Shown here piece by piece: positions 1-9,645 of a stretch of DNA of 64,000 nt (positions are counted from its first letter, which is position 1; every line of letters starts with the position of its first letter). The notes beneath the pieces were generated by a model. The model did not search any database. It had not been told where the DNA came from and was given only the letters and a program-made list of their open reading frames with translations. The stretch comes from Streptosporangium album. Lineage in GTDB: Bacteria > Actinomycetota > Actinomycetes > Streptosporangiales > Streptosporangiaceae. Location of the stretch: NCBI RefSeq assembly GCF_014203795.1, contig NZ_JACHJU010000008.1:62001-126000 (forward strand), written 5' to 3'. The position numbers and the translations under genes were made by a program.

Positions 1-485
1 GCGACCCCTCGGTTGATCTGCACATGTTCGTGTTGCTCTTGCGAGGGCACCAGGGACAACAGCGCGACGTAGTGCTCTCCGGGTTCGGGCTGGGCAGGCA
101 TCGTGAGGCGGACCCTCACCTGCCGAACGGCGCCCGGATCGAGGCGGAAGTGGCGGGGAGTCATGCTCACCCAGTGCGCGGCGGAATACGGCGCGGTGGG
201 CGGGTAGGTCAGCGATCCGTCGGGATGCTGCTCCAACGACGTCGCGGTCACGTCGACATCTGCTGTGATCCGCCCGGTGTTGACGACCTGGAAATGCTGG
301 GTGCTGATGCTCTGGTGGGGGGACATGACCAGCCGTGTGGGGCTGACCTTGAGGGAGAACTCCGGGGCGGCCGGCGTGGGCGGCGGTGGGACCGTCAGTG
401 CCAGGGCGGCGGGATTGGAGGTGGTAAGCAGCCAGGCGGTGCTCACCACCAGGGCAGCGACACGGCAGCACCGAATAGTGACCAT
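1..485 (-). CDS. Secreted Ig-like (DUF916-type) surface protein, C-terminus beyond window
   Basis: Read leftwards from the ATG at 485, the frame stays open to the window edge (161 codons seen). The first ~30 residues form a signal peptide with a hydrophobic core (ALVVSTAWLL) ending near NPAALA. A Pro-rich linker (PPPPTPAAPE) follows, then a beta-rich stretch with FSLKVSPTRLVMSP and LDPGAVRQVRVRLTMP. That pattern resembles the immunoglobulin-like domain of DUF916/WxL-associated cell-surface proteins; the family call is from pattern only. The gene lies 27 nt downstream of the next secreted-protein gene on the same strand, so the two probably form an operon for envelope-associated proteins. A membrane anchor, if any, would lie in the unseen part. 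Confidence 0.6.
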   Translation of the reverse strand, partial: MVTIRCCRVAALVVSTAWLLTTSNPAALALTVPPPPTPAAPEFSLKVSPTRLVMSPHQSISTQHFQVVNTGRITADVDVTATSLEQHPDGSLTYPPTAPYSAAHWVSMTPRHFRLDPGAVRQVRVRLTMPAQPEPGEHYVALLSLVPSQEQHEHVQINRGV

Positions 486-512
486 TCCTTGTGCACGCAC
501 GGGTCAGGTGGC

Positions 513-1061
513 CTACAGCGTCGCGGCGATGTAGTCGAGGGTGGTGCGGTAGGTGTCTGGTTGTACGGCCGGGATGTTGACCATGTAGTCGTTGCTGAGG
601 TTGTCTCCGCCCGGCGCGGACGGCGTGTGCTGGGTGTGGACATTCACCGCGGTGGTGTCAGACATCTGGAAGAACAGTGGTCCGCTGCCGGTCTCCCGCA
701 CATAGAGGTTGCCGATGGGAATGGTGTCGGAGTTTCCGGCCGAGCCGGTCAGCGTCGGTGTGGTCGCTTGCACCGTGACCTGGTAGCCGGCGGGGTTGTT
801 CGTCGTCACAGTCATCGTGACCGCGCCGTTCAGGGTCGCAGTGGTGCCGGGGTCGCCTGTCAGGGTGAATGAGCCGGTCAGGTCGGACAGCGTGATAGAT
901 CCCGTTACCGAGACATTCGCGGTCGTACTGCCGGTGGAGGTATCAGCACGCGCGGGAACGGGGCCGACCGTGGCAAGCCCGAGGCCGACGACTGCCACGA
1001 GAACCCCGAGCAGCGGAGTCCGCCGCGATGACAAGGCCATACGGCCTGAACTGCTGTCCAC
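513..1061 (-). CDS. Small secreted beta-rich Thr/Ser protein
   Basis: The protein has 182 residues from GTG 1061; an internal ATG at 1040 (MALSSRRTPLLG) is an equally good start. The hydrophobic stretch LLGVLVAVVGLGLATVG followed by VPARA|DTS is a clear signal peptide with an AxA cleavage site. The mature part is rich in Thr, Ser, Val and Gly, with no cysteines and alternating polar/hydrophobic residues (TANVSVTGSITLSD), consistent with an extracellular beta-sandwich. It lies upstream of the Ig-like secreted protein on the same strand, so the pair may be exported and assembled together, like WxL/DUF916 partners. No enzyme motif is visible, and no WxL motif is present in this copy. Confidence 0.6.
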   Translation of the reverse strand: MDSSSGRMALSSRRTPLLGVLVAVVGLGLATVGPVPARADTSTGSTTANVSVTGSITLSDLTGSFTLTGDPGTTATLNGAVTMTVTTNNPAGYQVTVQATTPTLTGSAGNSDTIPIGNLYVRETGSGPLFFQMSDTTAVNVHTQHTPSAPGGDNLSNDYMVNIPAVQPDTYRTTLDYIAATL

Positions 1062-1386
1062 AGAGAGCCCCCGAAAACGATCTCAGTGTTTGGTGACGAT
1101 GCCCCGGATGGTTGCGGGGCCTTTGACTGGGGGGTTCCCGGTCGGCCGGGCGACGTTTCCGTTGTAGCAGGCTGGGGCGATCTTGTAACTGCGACATGCC
1201 GATCACCGTCACGGTCCTGCGATCGGGGTTTGTGAACCCGTGGCCACGAAGACTCGACAGGGGCACCTCCTTCTGGCGCTCATCGTCTGCGCGTGGTGAA
1301 ACCACTGCCGCCTGAGGCGCCCTTCAGATCACAGTTGCCATCCGGCCGCAGAGAGCCGGCGACCTGCCGATAGCACCCGGCCGGCA
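1062..1386. other. Gene-poor spacer between secreted-protein gene and Tn3 remnant
   Basis: No convincing gene was found. On the minus strand a strong Shine-Dalgarno-like AAGGAGGTG lies near 1264. A short open stretch ending at about 1080 (with SYKIAPACYNGNVARP) could be the tail of a lost secreted protein. I could not find a Tn3-type 38-bp terminal repeat downstream of the transposase remnant. Confidence 0.3.
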
Positions 1387-4085
1387 TCACGCGGCTTGCT
1401 CGGTGTCGGCTTCGTCGAGCTTGGTGAAGTCGACGTCCAGGTGGGGTTCATACGCCTCGGGCTCGGCATCGAGTTCGTGTGTGGCGTACTGGCCGAATCG
1501 GTTGATCGACTCCGTCAGGTACGGGGAGACCTGGGCCAGGTCCTCGGGCTCGATGATCCAGCCCTCCGCCTGCAGCTGGCGCACCACCTCGGCGATGTCC
1601 AGGGTGTTATGGAAGATCACCGCGTTGGTGAGCAGGGAGTTGAACTTCAGCGTCTTCTCCTGCTCGACGGGGTCGTTGTCGGCGATCACCCCGCGGTTGC
1701 CGAAGCGCAGCCATTCGGAAAAGCCGTTGTAGGCCTCGACCTTGTTGGTGGCCGCGGTGACCCGGCGGCGCATCGCCGGATCCGACAGGTAACGCAGTAG
1801 CTGCACCGTGCGGATCACCCGGCCCACCTCGCGGAAGGCGGTGTAGTGGGCGTTGCGCTTGGAGCCGGAGCGAAGCCGTCGCAGCAGCAGCGTGGAGGAG
1901 ATAGCGCCCTCGCGCACCGAGACCGCCACCCGCATCAGGTCCTCGAAGTGGTTTTCGATCAGGTCCCAGTCGATGACGTTGGCGCCCGGCTCGCCGAACA
2001 AAGCGTCGATGTGGACATAGCTGCTCTGCTTGCCGGGCCGGTAGAAGTTCAAGTCCTTCCAGTTGCGGATCCGGGGCATCAGCTCAAAGCCCAGCAGATG
2101 GGCCAAGCTGAAAACGGGCAGGCTCTGGCCTTGGGTGTCGGCGTGGATGGTGGTGGGCTGCACCTCGGAGGCGTTCTTCAACAACCCCTCGATGATGTAG
2201 ACCGCCTCCCACACCCCGCACGGGATGAAGTGCGTGAACAGCGCGATGTAGGTGTCGGCGATGTGGTGGTAGGCGATGCCACCGGGCTTGCCGTACCGCA
2301 CAGAGGTCTCAGCCAGCAGGTTGTTCAGATAGGTGTCCATGTGGGTGCCGTCGGCCGCCACGGTCGTCCCATCCCCCCACGCCCGCGACAGATCAAGTTT
2401 GGCGTGCGCGTTGACGATGTCGGTGATGGCCTCGTTCAGCTTGGCGAGGGAAAAGTGCCGGTTGGCCGTCATCGACAGCTCATGGCCACTCACCCCGGCG
2501 ATGTGACGGGCCGCCTCGTAGGAACCCATATTGGTGCCGTTGACGAAGGTAGTGATGACGTAGCGGCCGAAGGGATCCTTCAGCTTCGGATCGTTGCCGG
2601 ACGCCGGACCGAAGCGGCGCCACCACTCGATCCAGTACGCGGTCCGGGCCAAAATCCCCAGCAGGGACCGCTCCGGCATCCGGGACCTGATCTCTTGCTC
2701 CAGTCTCTTGGCTGAGGGCCGCTGGACATCGGCTTTGCGCCGATTCAAGGCCGGCACGCCCGTCTCGGGGTCGATCAACAGGTCCTCGTTATCGGGGTAG
2801 CCCGCGTCGGCCTCCGCGGTGGCGGCGGTGAGCTTGCCGTGCAGCTGCGCACGGAAGGCCGCCGCGTCGAACGGCCGCGCATCTCCTGCCTCGCGCAGGC
2901 CGACCTCCACCAAGTAGGCCGGCAGCTTGGCCTGCACCACCTCCCACGACAGCAGCTGGGCGCTCCAGTCGGCATATTCCTCCGAGCCGACCACCGCCAC
3001 ATCGCCCGTCCGCAGCTCATCGGCCAGGCCCGCGAACACCATCGCCTCGAAGTGGCGCCGCACGAACATCCCGGGCCGGGTGCGCTCCCGGATGACCTTC
3101 TGCCAGTTCTGGGTGGCGAAGGAGACATCCACCGGACGGCCGTCCTCATCGACGTCCGGGATGAAATCCCGGGCCGTCTTGTGCCGGCGGGCGTGCTCCA
3201 GGGCCTCCAGCACCCGGCGGTCGGTGCTGGTCGCGGTCAGCTCCAGCACCGAGGTGAGGTCGAACATCACCGCGCGGTCCTTGCGCAACTGCTCATACAA
3301 CAACACCTCCCAGTTGTCGCCGTGGTGCGCGGCAACCTTCTCGATCTGCTCGTACTGCTGGGTGAACCCGCCAAAGCCACCCACCGCGTCCTGCACCGCG
3401 CCCAAAGCACCCGCCTGCACCCGCAGGCCCCCGGCCAGCGCGAGGAACGCCGGCGACAGACGGCCATCGAAGCGCCGCAGCACCTCATCGGTACCCGCGT
3501 GCTCGTCCAGGCCCTCCAACGCCGTAAGCGCCGCCCGCGTCATCCGCGCCGCCCTGAGCTGGGCCGCATGGGCCGGCCCCTGCTCATCGACCTGCCGCAG
3601 CAGGGTGGCGTAGTTGCCGATCAACGCCTCCACCAGGCTCTGCTGATGCCTGCGGATCTCCTCCAGCTCATCCCTGGCCCGTTTGACCTTGATGGCGACG
3701 CGCTTGCAAAACATCGTGGCCAGCTCGTCTCGGGCCCGCATCCGCGCCTTGTGCGCCAGGCACGCCAGCACCGCCACGCACTTGGGCGGCGCGTAGTCCT
3801 TCAGCACCCCGGCATCGGCCGCGGCCGCCTCCCCAGCGAAGTCCGCGACCTTCCCCGTGGCCACCCCCTCCAGCCACACCCCGGTGTCGCCGAGGCTGTC
3901 CACCCACTCCAGATGGGCCGTCTGTTTACGGAAATGCGACCAGGTGGCGCGCTTGGCGGACTGCTTGAGCCGGTTGAACAACGTCTTATTGCCAGGCCCC
4001 ACATCCACCACCTCCAGCAGCCCCAGCAGGCCGGTCCGCTCCTCCTGACTCATCCGGGCGCCGATACCCGCGTAGATCGCATCAT
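1387..4085 (-). pseudogene. tnpA: Tn3-family transposase, 5' end removed by IS copy A
   Basis: This is the C-terminal ~900 residues of a DDE transposase of Tn3-family transposons. The catalytic regions are recognisable: WGDGTTVAADGTHMDTY (first Asp), TTIHADTQGQSLPVF (second Asp) and NKVEAYNGFSEWLRFGN (Glu). The first ATG is at 4053, but the frame stays open upstream as DAIYAGIGAR up to the IS border at 4085. The real N-terminal ~160 residues are therefore missing. The matching N-terminal type (62866-63278) lies at the other end of the window, also cut by a copy of the same IS. Without its N-terminal DNA-binding part the protein is presumably inactive. Confidence 0.9.
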
Positions 4086-4305
4086 TGAGCTAGTTCCATC
4101 CTGTCCTCGCAGGTCGGAGGGGGTGGCCTGGCGGTGTTGAGTGTGCTCTCTCCTGGTAGACGGCTGGGATCATGGGTCTCGATCGTCCGCCGGGGGCAAA
4201 TGTGGATCTTCCGGCTTTCGTCTGCGCTGCCCGGCCTGGGGTCGTTATCGTCCGTGTCCTGGTGATCTCGCCAGGTAATCGTTGTCTTGTCGGCCGGGGG
4301 AAGCC

Positions 4306-4854
4306 ATGTCGTCACCGCTGCTGGAGCGCATCACCATGCGCCTGGTCGCGCTGGGCACGCACGCCGATCGGTTGCGCGAGCAACTGGCCGAGACCGAAGA
4401 CGAGATGGACCGGCTGCGTGTGGCCGAGCAGGTGGTCAAGGAACTCCTCGCCGACGATCCCGCCGAGCAGCTCAACGCACCCGGCGAGCCCGGCGGTGAG
4501 CCGACGCCGTTCTACCAGGTGATGCTCACCCCAGCCCAGGCAGCAGAGCAGGCCTCCCAGGGGATAGAGCTGCGCCCCATACCCGTACCCGTACCCGCGT
4601 CCGTGCCCGTGCCCGGCGGTTTGCTGATCCCGCACCGTCACCACGCTGCCGGCACTGATGAGCTGCCCGCCGACTACCAGGCGCTACTGGCCGCGGTACG
4701 CGCCGCCGACGGCCCCCTCATCTGCAAGGCGATCTGCGCCCAGCTCAGCCTTTCCACCGAATCGGGGCAGGTCGAAGGCGTGCGGGCCAAGCTGAACCGG
4801 CTGGCCGAGCGGGGCTGGCTGCGCAAGACCCCCAGCGGCGCGTTCGCCCCCTGA
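4306..4854 (+). CDS. IS accessory protein: coiled coil plus C-terminal winged-helix-like domain
   Basis: The 182-residue protein starts at ATG 4306 (MSSPLLERITMRLV), chosen for the GGGGGAAG ribosome site just upstream rather than a TTG 24 nt earlier. Residues ~5-50 form an amphipathic coiled coil (LREQLAETEDEMDRLRVAEQ). The middle is a Pro/Val linker with a repeated PVPVPAS-type tract. Residues ~120-182 (LICKAICAQLSLSTES, VEGVRAKLNRLAERGWL) look like a winged helix. It lies 77 nt upstream of the transposase gene in all copies, so it probably helps the transposase bind ends or controls expression. I do not recognise it as a named family. Confidence 0.7.
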   Translation: MSSPLLERITMRLVALGTHADRLREQLAETEDEMDRLRVAEQVVKELLADDPAEQLNAPGEPGGEPTPFYQVMLTPAQAAEQASQGIELRPIPVPVPASVPVPGGLLIPHRHHAAGTDELPADYQALLAAVRAADGPLICKAICAQLSLSTESGQVEGVRAKLNRLAERGWLRKTPSGAFAP

Positions 4855-4931
4855 CCTCGGGCAGCCCACTGCGCCCACTGCCGCTTCCCGCAGCCCCTGG
4901 CCAGGCCCTGCCCGGGTGAAACATCCCGAGC

Positions 4932-5822
4932 GTGTCCCCGGCGGGGGCCTGGCGGCGTGTGACCACAACCAAAACCACGACATCGACAACGTCGAAGGCT
5001 TCGACGTCCGCCGAAGACACGCCCTCGCCTGTCTACTCCTGCATGCTGCCGCTGTCCACCCAAACCCTCACCTTCCTGGCCGACCTGCTGCGCGCTCATC
5101 TCAAGACCATCGGCTCGCGCTGGCGGAAACTGCCCGCCGGGAAGATCGCCACCATCGTGCTGGCCGTCTTACGCCATGACCAGCGCCTGGCCGACATGGC
5201 CGGCGCCAACAACGTCTCGGCCTCCACCGTGCGACGCTGGATGCTGGAGACCGTCGAACTGCTCGCCGCCCGCGCACCCCGCCTGGACCGCGCCCTGAAG
5301 AAGATCGCCAAAGCCGGTGGTGAGGTCGTCCTGCTGGATGGCACCCTGATCCGCACCCGCCGCCGCACCGGAGCCGACAACCGCAGGAACTACTCGGGCA
5401 AGCACAAGGCCCACGGGCTGCTCGTGGTGGCGCTCACCGACACCCGCGGCAACCTGCTGTGGGTCTCCGCCGTCCGGCCTGGTCGCGCATCGGAGATCAC
5501 CACCGCCCGGCACAACCGCCTCACCGCCCGCCTGCGCGAGGCCGGGCTGGGCGCTATCGCCGACCTCGGCTTCGTCGGCCTGGACGACGATGACGACAAT
5601 CCGGTCATCATCACCGGCCGCAAAGCCACCCGCGGCAGGCCCCTCACCCCCGCGCAAAAGCAGGTCAACCGGCTCATCAGCGCCGAACGCGCCCCCGTCG
5701 AGCACGGCTTCGCCACGTTGAAGGCCTGGCGCATCCTCACCAAGCTCCGCCTGGACGCCATCCACGTCACCAAGCTGCTCCGCGCGCTGATGGTCCTGGC
5801 CATCACCGAACACACCCGCTGA
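4932..5822 (+). CDS. IS5-family (DDE_Tnp_4-like) transposase
   Basis: The protein has 296 residues from GTG 4932; ATG 5043 (MLPLSTQTLTFL) is an alternative start that drops a Thr/Ser-rich leader. An N-terminal HTH (NNVSASTVRRWMLETVE) is followed by an RNase H-like core. The likely catalytic residues are Asp in VVLLDGTLIRTRR, Asp in AIADLGFVGLDDD and Glu in APVEHGFATLKAWRIL. The NYSGKHKAHGLLV motif is typical of IS5-type enzymes. The gene ends 103 nt inside the right end of the element. An identical protein is encoded by copy B (49404-50294), which argues that it is intact and active. Confidence 0.88.
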   Translation: MSPAGAWRRVTTTKTTTSTTSKASTSAEDTPSPVYSCMLPLSTQTLTFLADLLRAHLKTIGSRWRKLPAGKIATIVLAVLRHDQRLADMAGANNVSASTVRRWMLETVELLAARAPRLDRALKKIAKAGGEVVLLDGTLIRTRRRTGADNRRNYSGKHKAHGLLVVALTDTRGNLLWVSAVRPGRASEITTARHNRLTARLREAGLGAIADLGFVGLDDDDDNPVIITGRKATRGRPLTPAQKQVNRLISAERAPVEHGFATLKAWRILTKLRLDAIHVTKLLRALMVLAITEHTR

Positions 5823-5925
5823 CCGATGATCACCCACCATGATCAGTACCCACCACCAGCCAGAGCATGCCCTCAACGGATCACACCAGGCCCCTGACCA
5901 GCAACTTCAAGTTGGAACGATCTCA

Positions 5926-6329
5926 ATCCGGGCTGCCACTCCGACGCCGCCCAGCTTGCGCACCGCCTCGGTCGGCAGCGTCTCCACCTTGACCGTGCCG
6001 ACATCTGCGCCGGAGTCCACCGCGCCCACCCGGACCGGCAGCTCCCCGGCCTGCACCAGCGCGGATTTCACCTCGACCTCGGCACTGCCCGGCTTGGGCC
6101 ACACCGGATCCTTTCGTTTCACCACGGGCGCGCTTTCCTCCGCGCCCTTGCCGAGCTTGGGTTTCGGTACGGCACGCCCATCTACCGACGGCTCGGGATC
6201 CGATGTGGGAACGGCCGCGGCCGCTGGTTGAACCAGGCGTTCGGGAACCCCCATTCCGGAGATCAAAACCGCCATCACCACCCCGATCACCAGGGCAATT
6301 AATCGAAACCGCACGCGCCGAACCCGCAT
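5926..6329 (-). pseudogene. N-terminus of a large Rhs/polymorphic-toxin-type secreted protein, cut by IS copy A
   Basis: The start is ATG 6329, chosen because AGAAGG lies 7 nt upstream; a GTG at 6350 is less likely. A signal peptide (MRVRRVRFRLIALVIGVVMA...) is followed by an acidic/Pro linker. The segment VWPKPGSAEVEV...AGELPVRVGAVDSG is typical of the leader of giant actinobacterial RHS-repeat proteins (established pattern, recalled from memory). The frame runs straight into the IS border at 5925, and nothing downstream continues it. At least 1500 codons, including the RHS core and any C-terminal toxin, appear to be lost. Confidence 0.6.
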
Positions 6330-6730
6330 CCCGAACCCTTCTGTAGGCACGCTGACGCAGACCCCTGGCGAGGGGCCGCTTTACGTCAGAGAGCAGATAA
6401 AGAGCGAATAAAAGGGCAATCACCGTGGATGTTGATCGAGATGACAAGATCGGCCAACCCGCGGGAAAGTGTCTTACCGGTTACGCGGCGCAAGGATTTG
6501 CCGTGATGTCGCACCTTGCGGACCTTGTTAAGCCTGGTCAAGATCGAAGTCGTGAATGCGCGCTAACCGGACGAAATCCCGCAGATCCATGGATGTGACT
6601 TACCTCACATCGGAGGCGGAGGGCCTGTTTCACGAAGGCACTGACCAGAAGCGGCGGGCGCTTTCGGGTGAGTTCATCTTTGAACGAGCTGGCGAAAAGG
6701 TGGGGCGGGCTTTCGATCCCGGACGGACCT
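6330..6730. other. Non-coding upstream region of the Rhs fragment
   Basis: No gene is supported on either strand. The stretch is the upstream control region of the truncated Rhs gene and has lower GC than its neighbours. From 6731 a short sequence (GGAGCTGTTCGGAGTTCGG) matches the end of the IS5 remnant at 9475, so an older IS end lay here before IS1634 inserted. Confidence 0.35.
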
Positions 6731-6756
6731 AGGAGCTGTTCGGAGTTCGGATCTAG

Positions 6757-8782
6757 CCCGGGTTCGACAGATCATCGGGCTTTCGGGGACATTATGGATC
6801 TGTACGTGCAGGTCACAGGCCGCACGGCTAGCGGAAACAACGAAATCGCCTAGTGACACGCTTTCGCTCTAAGACGGCTATTTACGCGGGGATATAGCGG
6901 TATCGTCTAGTGGCATGTACGTGAAGACTGCGACCCGGCGGACCAAGGATGGCCAGGAGATCCGCTACCTCCAACTGGCCCACAACGAGTGGGACGCCGA
7001 CGCGCAGCGGTCCCGGACCAAGGTGCTGCACTCCTTCGGCCGCGCCGACCAGTTGGACCGGGCCGCGATCGAGCGGCTGGTCGTGTCGCTAGGCCGACTG
7101 CTCGATCCGGACCGTGCCGCAGTGTTGAGCGCCCCGGCGGGACTGGAATTCCTGGAGGCACGCCCGCTGGGCGGCACCCACATGCTCGACGGGCTGTGGC
7201 GACGGCTGGGCATCGACGCCACGATGAAGCGGCTGCTGGCCGGGCGGCGGATGGACGCCCGAGCCGAGCGGACGCTGTTCGCGCTGGTCGCCAACCGGGC
7301 GCTCGCGCCGTCGTCCAAGCCGGCCGCGACCGAGTGGATCAACTCCGACGTGCACATCGACGGCCTGACCGTCATCGACGAGCAGGCCTGCCACCGGGCA
7401 ATGGACTGGCTGGCCGAGATCGAACCCGTCCTGGCCAAGGACGTGTACTTCCAGGTCACCGACCTGCTGAACCTCGAAGTCGACTTGATCTTCTTCGATA
7501 CGACCAGCACGTATTTCGAGACCGATCAGGCCGATGAGCCCGTCGCTCGCGACGAGCGAGGCCGCCTCCTCGACCAGCCCGCCGGCCCGTCCGCCACCGG
7601 CGACGACAACCCAGACGGCGCCGGGGAGAAGGTGAAGCTGCGCGGGTTCCGCTCCTACGGCAAGAGCAAGGACTCACGGCCTGATCTCCCGCAGGTCGTG
7701 GTCGGCATGGCGGTGACCCGCGACGGCATTCCGGTGCGGGTCTGGTCCTGGCCGGGCGCTACCGGCGATTCGGCCCTCATCCGCCAGGTCCGCGACGACC
7801 TGCGCGAATGGACGCTGTCCAAGGTCATCTACGTGGCCGATCGAGGCTTCTCCTCCGCCACGAACCGCAAGGCTCTGATGCAAGGGGGCACCGGCTACAT
7901 CATCGGCGAGAAGCTCCGCTCGGGCACCGCCGAGGCCAAGACGGCCCTGTCCCGGCAGGGCCGCTATGCCACCGTCGCCGACAACCTGCAGGTCAAAGAG
8001 GTGAAGATCGGATCGGCTGACCGCTTCATCATCTGCTATAACCCCGATCAGGCCGTCCGCGATGCCGCCGTCCGTGAGCAACTCATCTCCCAGCTGACCG
8101 AGATGATCGACGGCACCGACACCCTTAGCCGCACCAAACGAGCCGAGCTCGCCGGAGTCATCTCCACCAAGCCAGGCCTGCACCGTTTCCTACGCCAGAC
8201 GCCCGGTGGACTACTCCGCGTCGACCGCGCGAAGATCGAACGCGAGACGAACCTGGACGGCAAGTACCTGCTGCGCTGCAGCGACCCCAGCCTGAGCCCC
8301 GAGGATGTCGCGCTTGGATACAAGCAACTCCTGCAGGTGGAACGAGGCTGGCGCGACATGAAATCGATCATCGACCTGCGGCCCGTCTACCACCGCCGCG
8401 AAGACCGCATCCGCGCCCATGTCCTGCTCTGCTGGCTCGCCCTGCTGCTGATCCGCGTCGCCGAGAACGCCACCGGCCAGACCTGGACCACGCTGCGCGC
8501 CGAACTGCAGCGCCTGCACGTCATCGCCTACACCGGCCCCTCGGGCACCTTCCGCCAGTCCACCGAGCTCACCAAGCCCCAGCGCGACCTGTTCATCGCC
8601 CTCGACGTCCCCGCGCCCAAGAAAATCCTCGATCTGGCCGTCGCCGACTGACCGCCGGCCCGAGTCCCGCCTCGCGACCACCTGCACGCCTAGTGACACG
8701 CCCTTCCGGCGCGTCCTAGGCGTTTCCGCTGTTCAGGCAGGCATTGATGCCCCTAGTAGAACAATCATCTGTCGAACCCGGG
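6757..8782 (+). mobile_element. IS1634-family insertion sequence with TCTAG target duplication
   Basis: The element is 2026 bp. Both ends begin CCCGGGTTCGACAGAT reading inwards (6757 and, on the other strand, 8782), with one mismatch in the next three bases. The flanks are TCTAG at 6752-6756 and TCTAG at 8783-8787, a perfect 5-bp target duplication, so this is a simple insertion. It landed 22 bp inside an older IS5-type end. It encodes one complete transposase. Confidence 0.88.
6915..8651 (+). CDS. IS1634-family transposase
   Basis: The 578-residue protein starts at ATG 6915 (MYVKTATRRTKDGQ). The length and the layout (N-terminal domain, split DDE core with a long insertion) fit IS1634 within the IS4 superfamily. 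The catalytic residues seen are Asp in LIFFDTTSTYFETD, Asp in KVIYVADRGFSS and Glu in LLQVERGWRDMKSI, the last being the YREK-like region. A charged insertion with DERGRLLDQPAG lies after the first Asp. The frame is intact and the element is bounded by a perfect target duplication, so it is probably functional. Confidence 0.92.
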   Translation: MYVKTATRRTKDGQEIRYLQLAHNEWDADAQRSRTKVLHSFGRADQLDRAAIERLVVSLGRLLDPDRAAVLSAPAGLEFLEARPLGGTHMLDGLWRRLGIDATMKRLLAGRRMDARAERTLFALVANRALAPSSKPAATEWINSDVHIDGLTVIDEQACHRAMDWLAEIEPVLAKDVYFQVTDLLNLEVDLIFFDTTSTYFETDQADEPVARDERGRLLDQPAGPSATGDDNPDGAGEKVKLRGFRSYGKSKDSRPDLPQVVVGMAVTRDGIPVRVWSWPGATGDSALIRQVRDDLREWTLSKVIYVADRGFSSATNRKALMQGGTGYIIGEKLRSGTAEAKTALSRQGRYATVADNLQVKEVKIGSADRFIICYNPDQAVRDAAVREQLISQLTEMIDGTDTLSRTKRAELAGVISTKPGLHRFLRQTPGGLLRVDRAKIERETNLDGKYLLRCSDPSLSPEDVALGYKQLLQVERGWRDMKSIIDLRPVYHRREDRIRAHVLLCWLALLLIRVAENATGQTWTTLRAELQRLHVIAYTGPSGTFRQSTELTKPQRDLFIALDVPAPKKILDLAVAD

Positions 8783-8932
8783 TCTAGGTGAGGCCCGGTG
8801 GCGGGCCCTGACGTGGGAAGTGCGAGAACGGTGGTCGACCGGGTGGGGTTCGGGCCGCTCCGATGATCCTTTTCGGGTGTTCACATAGGGCATTCCATAT
8901 GAATCACTAAATATGGGGCGTATGGTGCGCAA

Positions 8933-9475
8933 ATGCATCCTCCGCAACAGCCCCCGCAGCAGCCTCCCCCCATGGGTCCGCCACCCGGACGGCGGCCAGG
9001 CTCACCTCCGCCGCCCAGGAGGAGTGGCAAGGGCGTGGCGATCATCGCGGTCATCGCGGTGGTAGGCGTACTCGGCCTACTGGGCGGCCTGGCCGCCTTG
9101 CCAGGCGACGGTGCCGAGAGGCCCGTGGCGAAGCCAGCGGCTTCGGCTTCGACGCCGATGCCCGCGGAGGCGCTTCCCACGGTCGATGACGCCGAACCAA
9201 GCATGGAGCCGACGCCGACACCCGACCCGTCGGCGTCGGCACGCGAAGCCGTGTTCACGGCTTCGGTGAAGCAGCGGAAAGCGCTGAAGGACGCCGATTC
9301 CTACAAACTGGGGCGGCTCGGCTGGAACATATGCAAGGCGCTGGAGGAAGGAAAGGGCTTCGCCGAGGCTGCGGCCCTCGGTACCAGCGGGTTTGACCTG
9401 GATACGTCTGAGTACATAGCGAGGGTCGCCATCGTCAACCTTTGCCCACACCAGCGGGACAAAATTCCCGTCTAG
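8933..9475 (+). CDS. Membrane-anchored DUF732-domain protein
   Basis: The protein has 180 residues. A Pro/Gln-rich cytoplasmic head (HPPQQPPQQPPPMGPPPG) is followed by one membrane helix at ~35-55 (VAIIAVIAVVGVLGLLGGLA). Next comes an Ala/Pro/Ser/Thr linker, then at ~110-176 a small domain with the DUF732 pattern (YKLGRLGWNICKALEEGKGF... YIARVAIVNLCPHQ) and its pair of cysteines. DUF732 proteins are small actinobacterial exported or membrane proteins of unknown function. The gene stands alone between IS1634 and an IS5 remnant, and it appears to be an intact chromosomal gene. Confidence 0.75.
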   Translation: MHPPQQPPQQPPPMGPPPGRRPGSPPPPRRSGKGVAIIAVIAVVGVLGLLGGLAALPGDGAERPVAKPAASASTPMPAEALPTVDDAEPSMEPTPTPDPSASAREAVFTASVKQRKALKDADSYKLGRLGWNICKALEEGKGFAEAAALGTSGFDLDTSEYIARVAIVNLCPHQRDKIPV

Positions 9476-9645
9476 GAGCTGTTCAGAGTTCGGATCATGT
9501 GGTTGAGGTGAGGAGCTTCAGCCACATGATCGAGCCTCGGAGGCAGAGCCCGGCCTCGTAGCTTTCCGGGGTTTGTCGTAGCGGGTAGCCAGACCGCGCC
9601 AGGTCTTGATCTTCTGGAAACAGCGTTCAAGGAGCAAGCCGCAGT
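9476..9645 (-). pseudogene. C-terminal remnant of an IS5-family transposase
   Basis: On the minus strand this reads LLERCFQKIKTWRGLATRYDK and then, after a one-base deletion, ESYEAGLCLRGSIMWLKLL. That is the familiar C-terminus of IS5-type transposases. The end GGAGCTGTTCAGAGTTCGG at 9476 matches the fragment at 6732. The frameshift and the missing N-terminal part make it a dead remnant. Confidence 0.65.

Larger units (their letters stand above)
4086..5925 (+). mobile_element. IS5-like insertion sequence, copy A (1840 bp, complete)
   Basis: The borders come from comparing three copies in the window. Each begins TGAGCTAGTTCC and ends GGAACGATCTCA, giving imperfect 12-bp inverted ends (10/12 match). 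Copy A carries an accessory gene and a DDE transposase. Its left flank lies in a Tn3 transposase gene and its right flank in an Rhs-type gene. These are unrelated genes with no target duplication, so the DNA between the original flanks was lost or rearranged. Copies A and B are the same length and I found only one base difference between them (near 4865, in the intergenic stretch), which implies very recent movement. Confidence 0.9.

Noticed and set aside
24-872. Long plus-strand open frame across the first 0.9 kb
   Set aside because: It is antisense to two secreted-protein genes that have signal peptides and sensible composition; its Arg/Gly/His-rich translation is a high-GC shadow.
2839-4140. 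433-codon plus-strand open frame
   Set aside because: It lies wholly antisense to the Tn3 transposase, which has clear catalytic motifs; the translation is low-complexity His/Arg/Leu.
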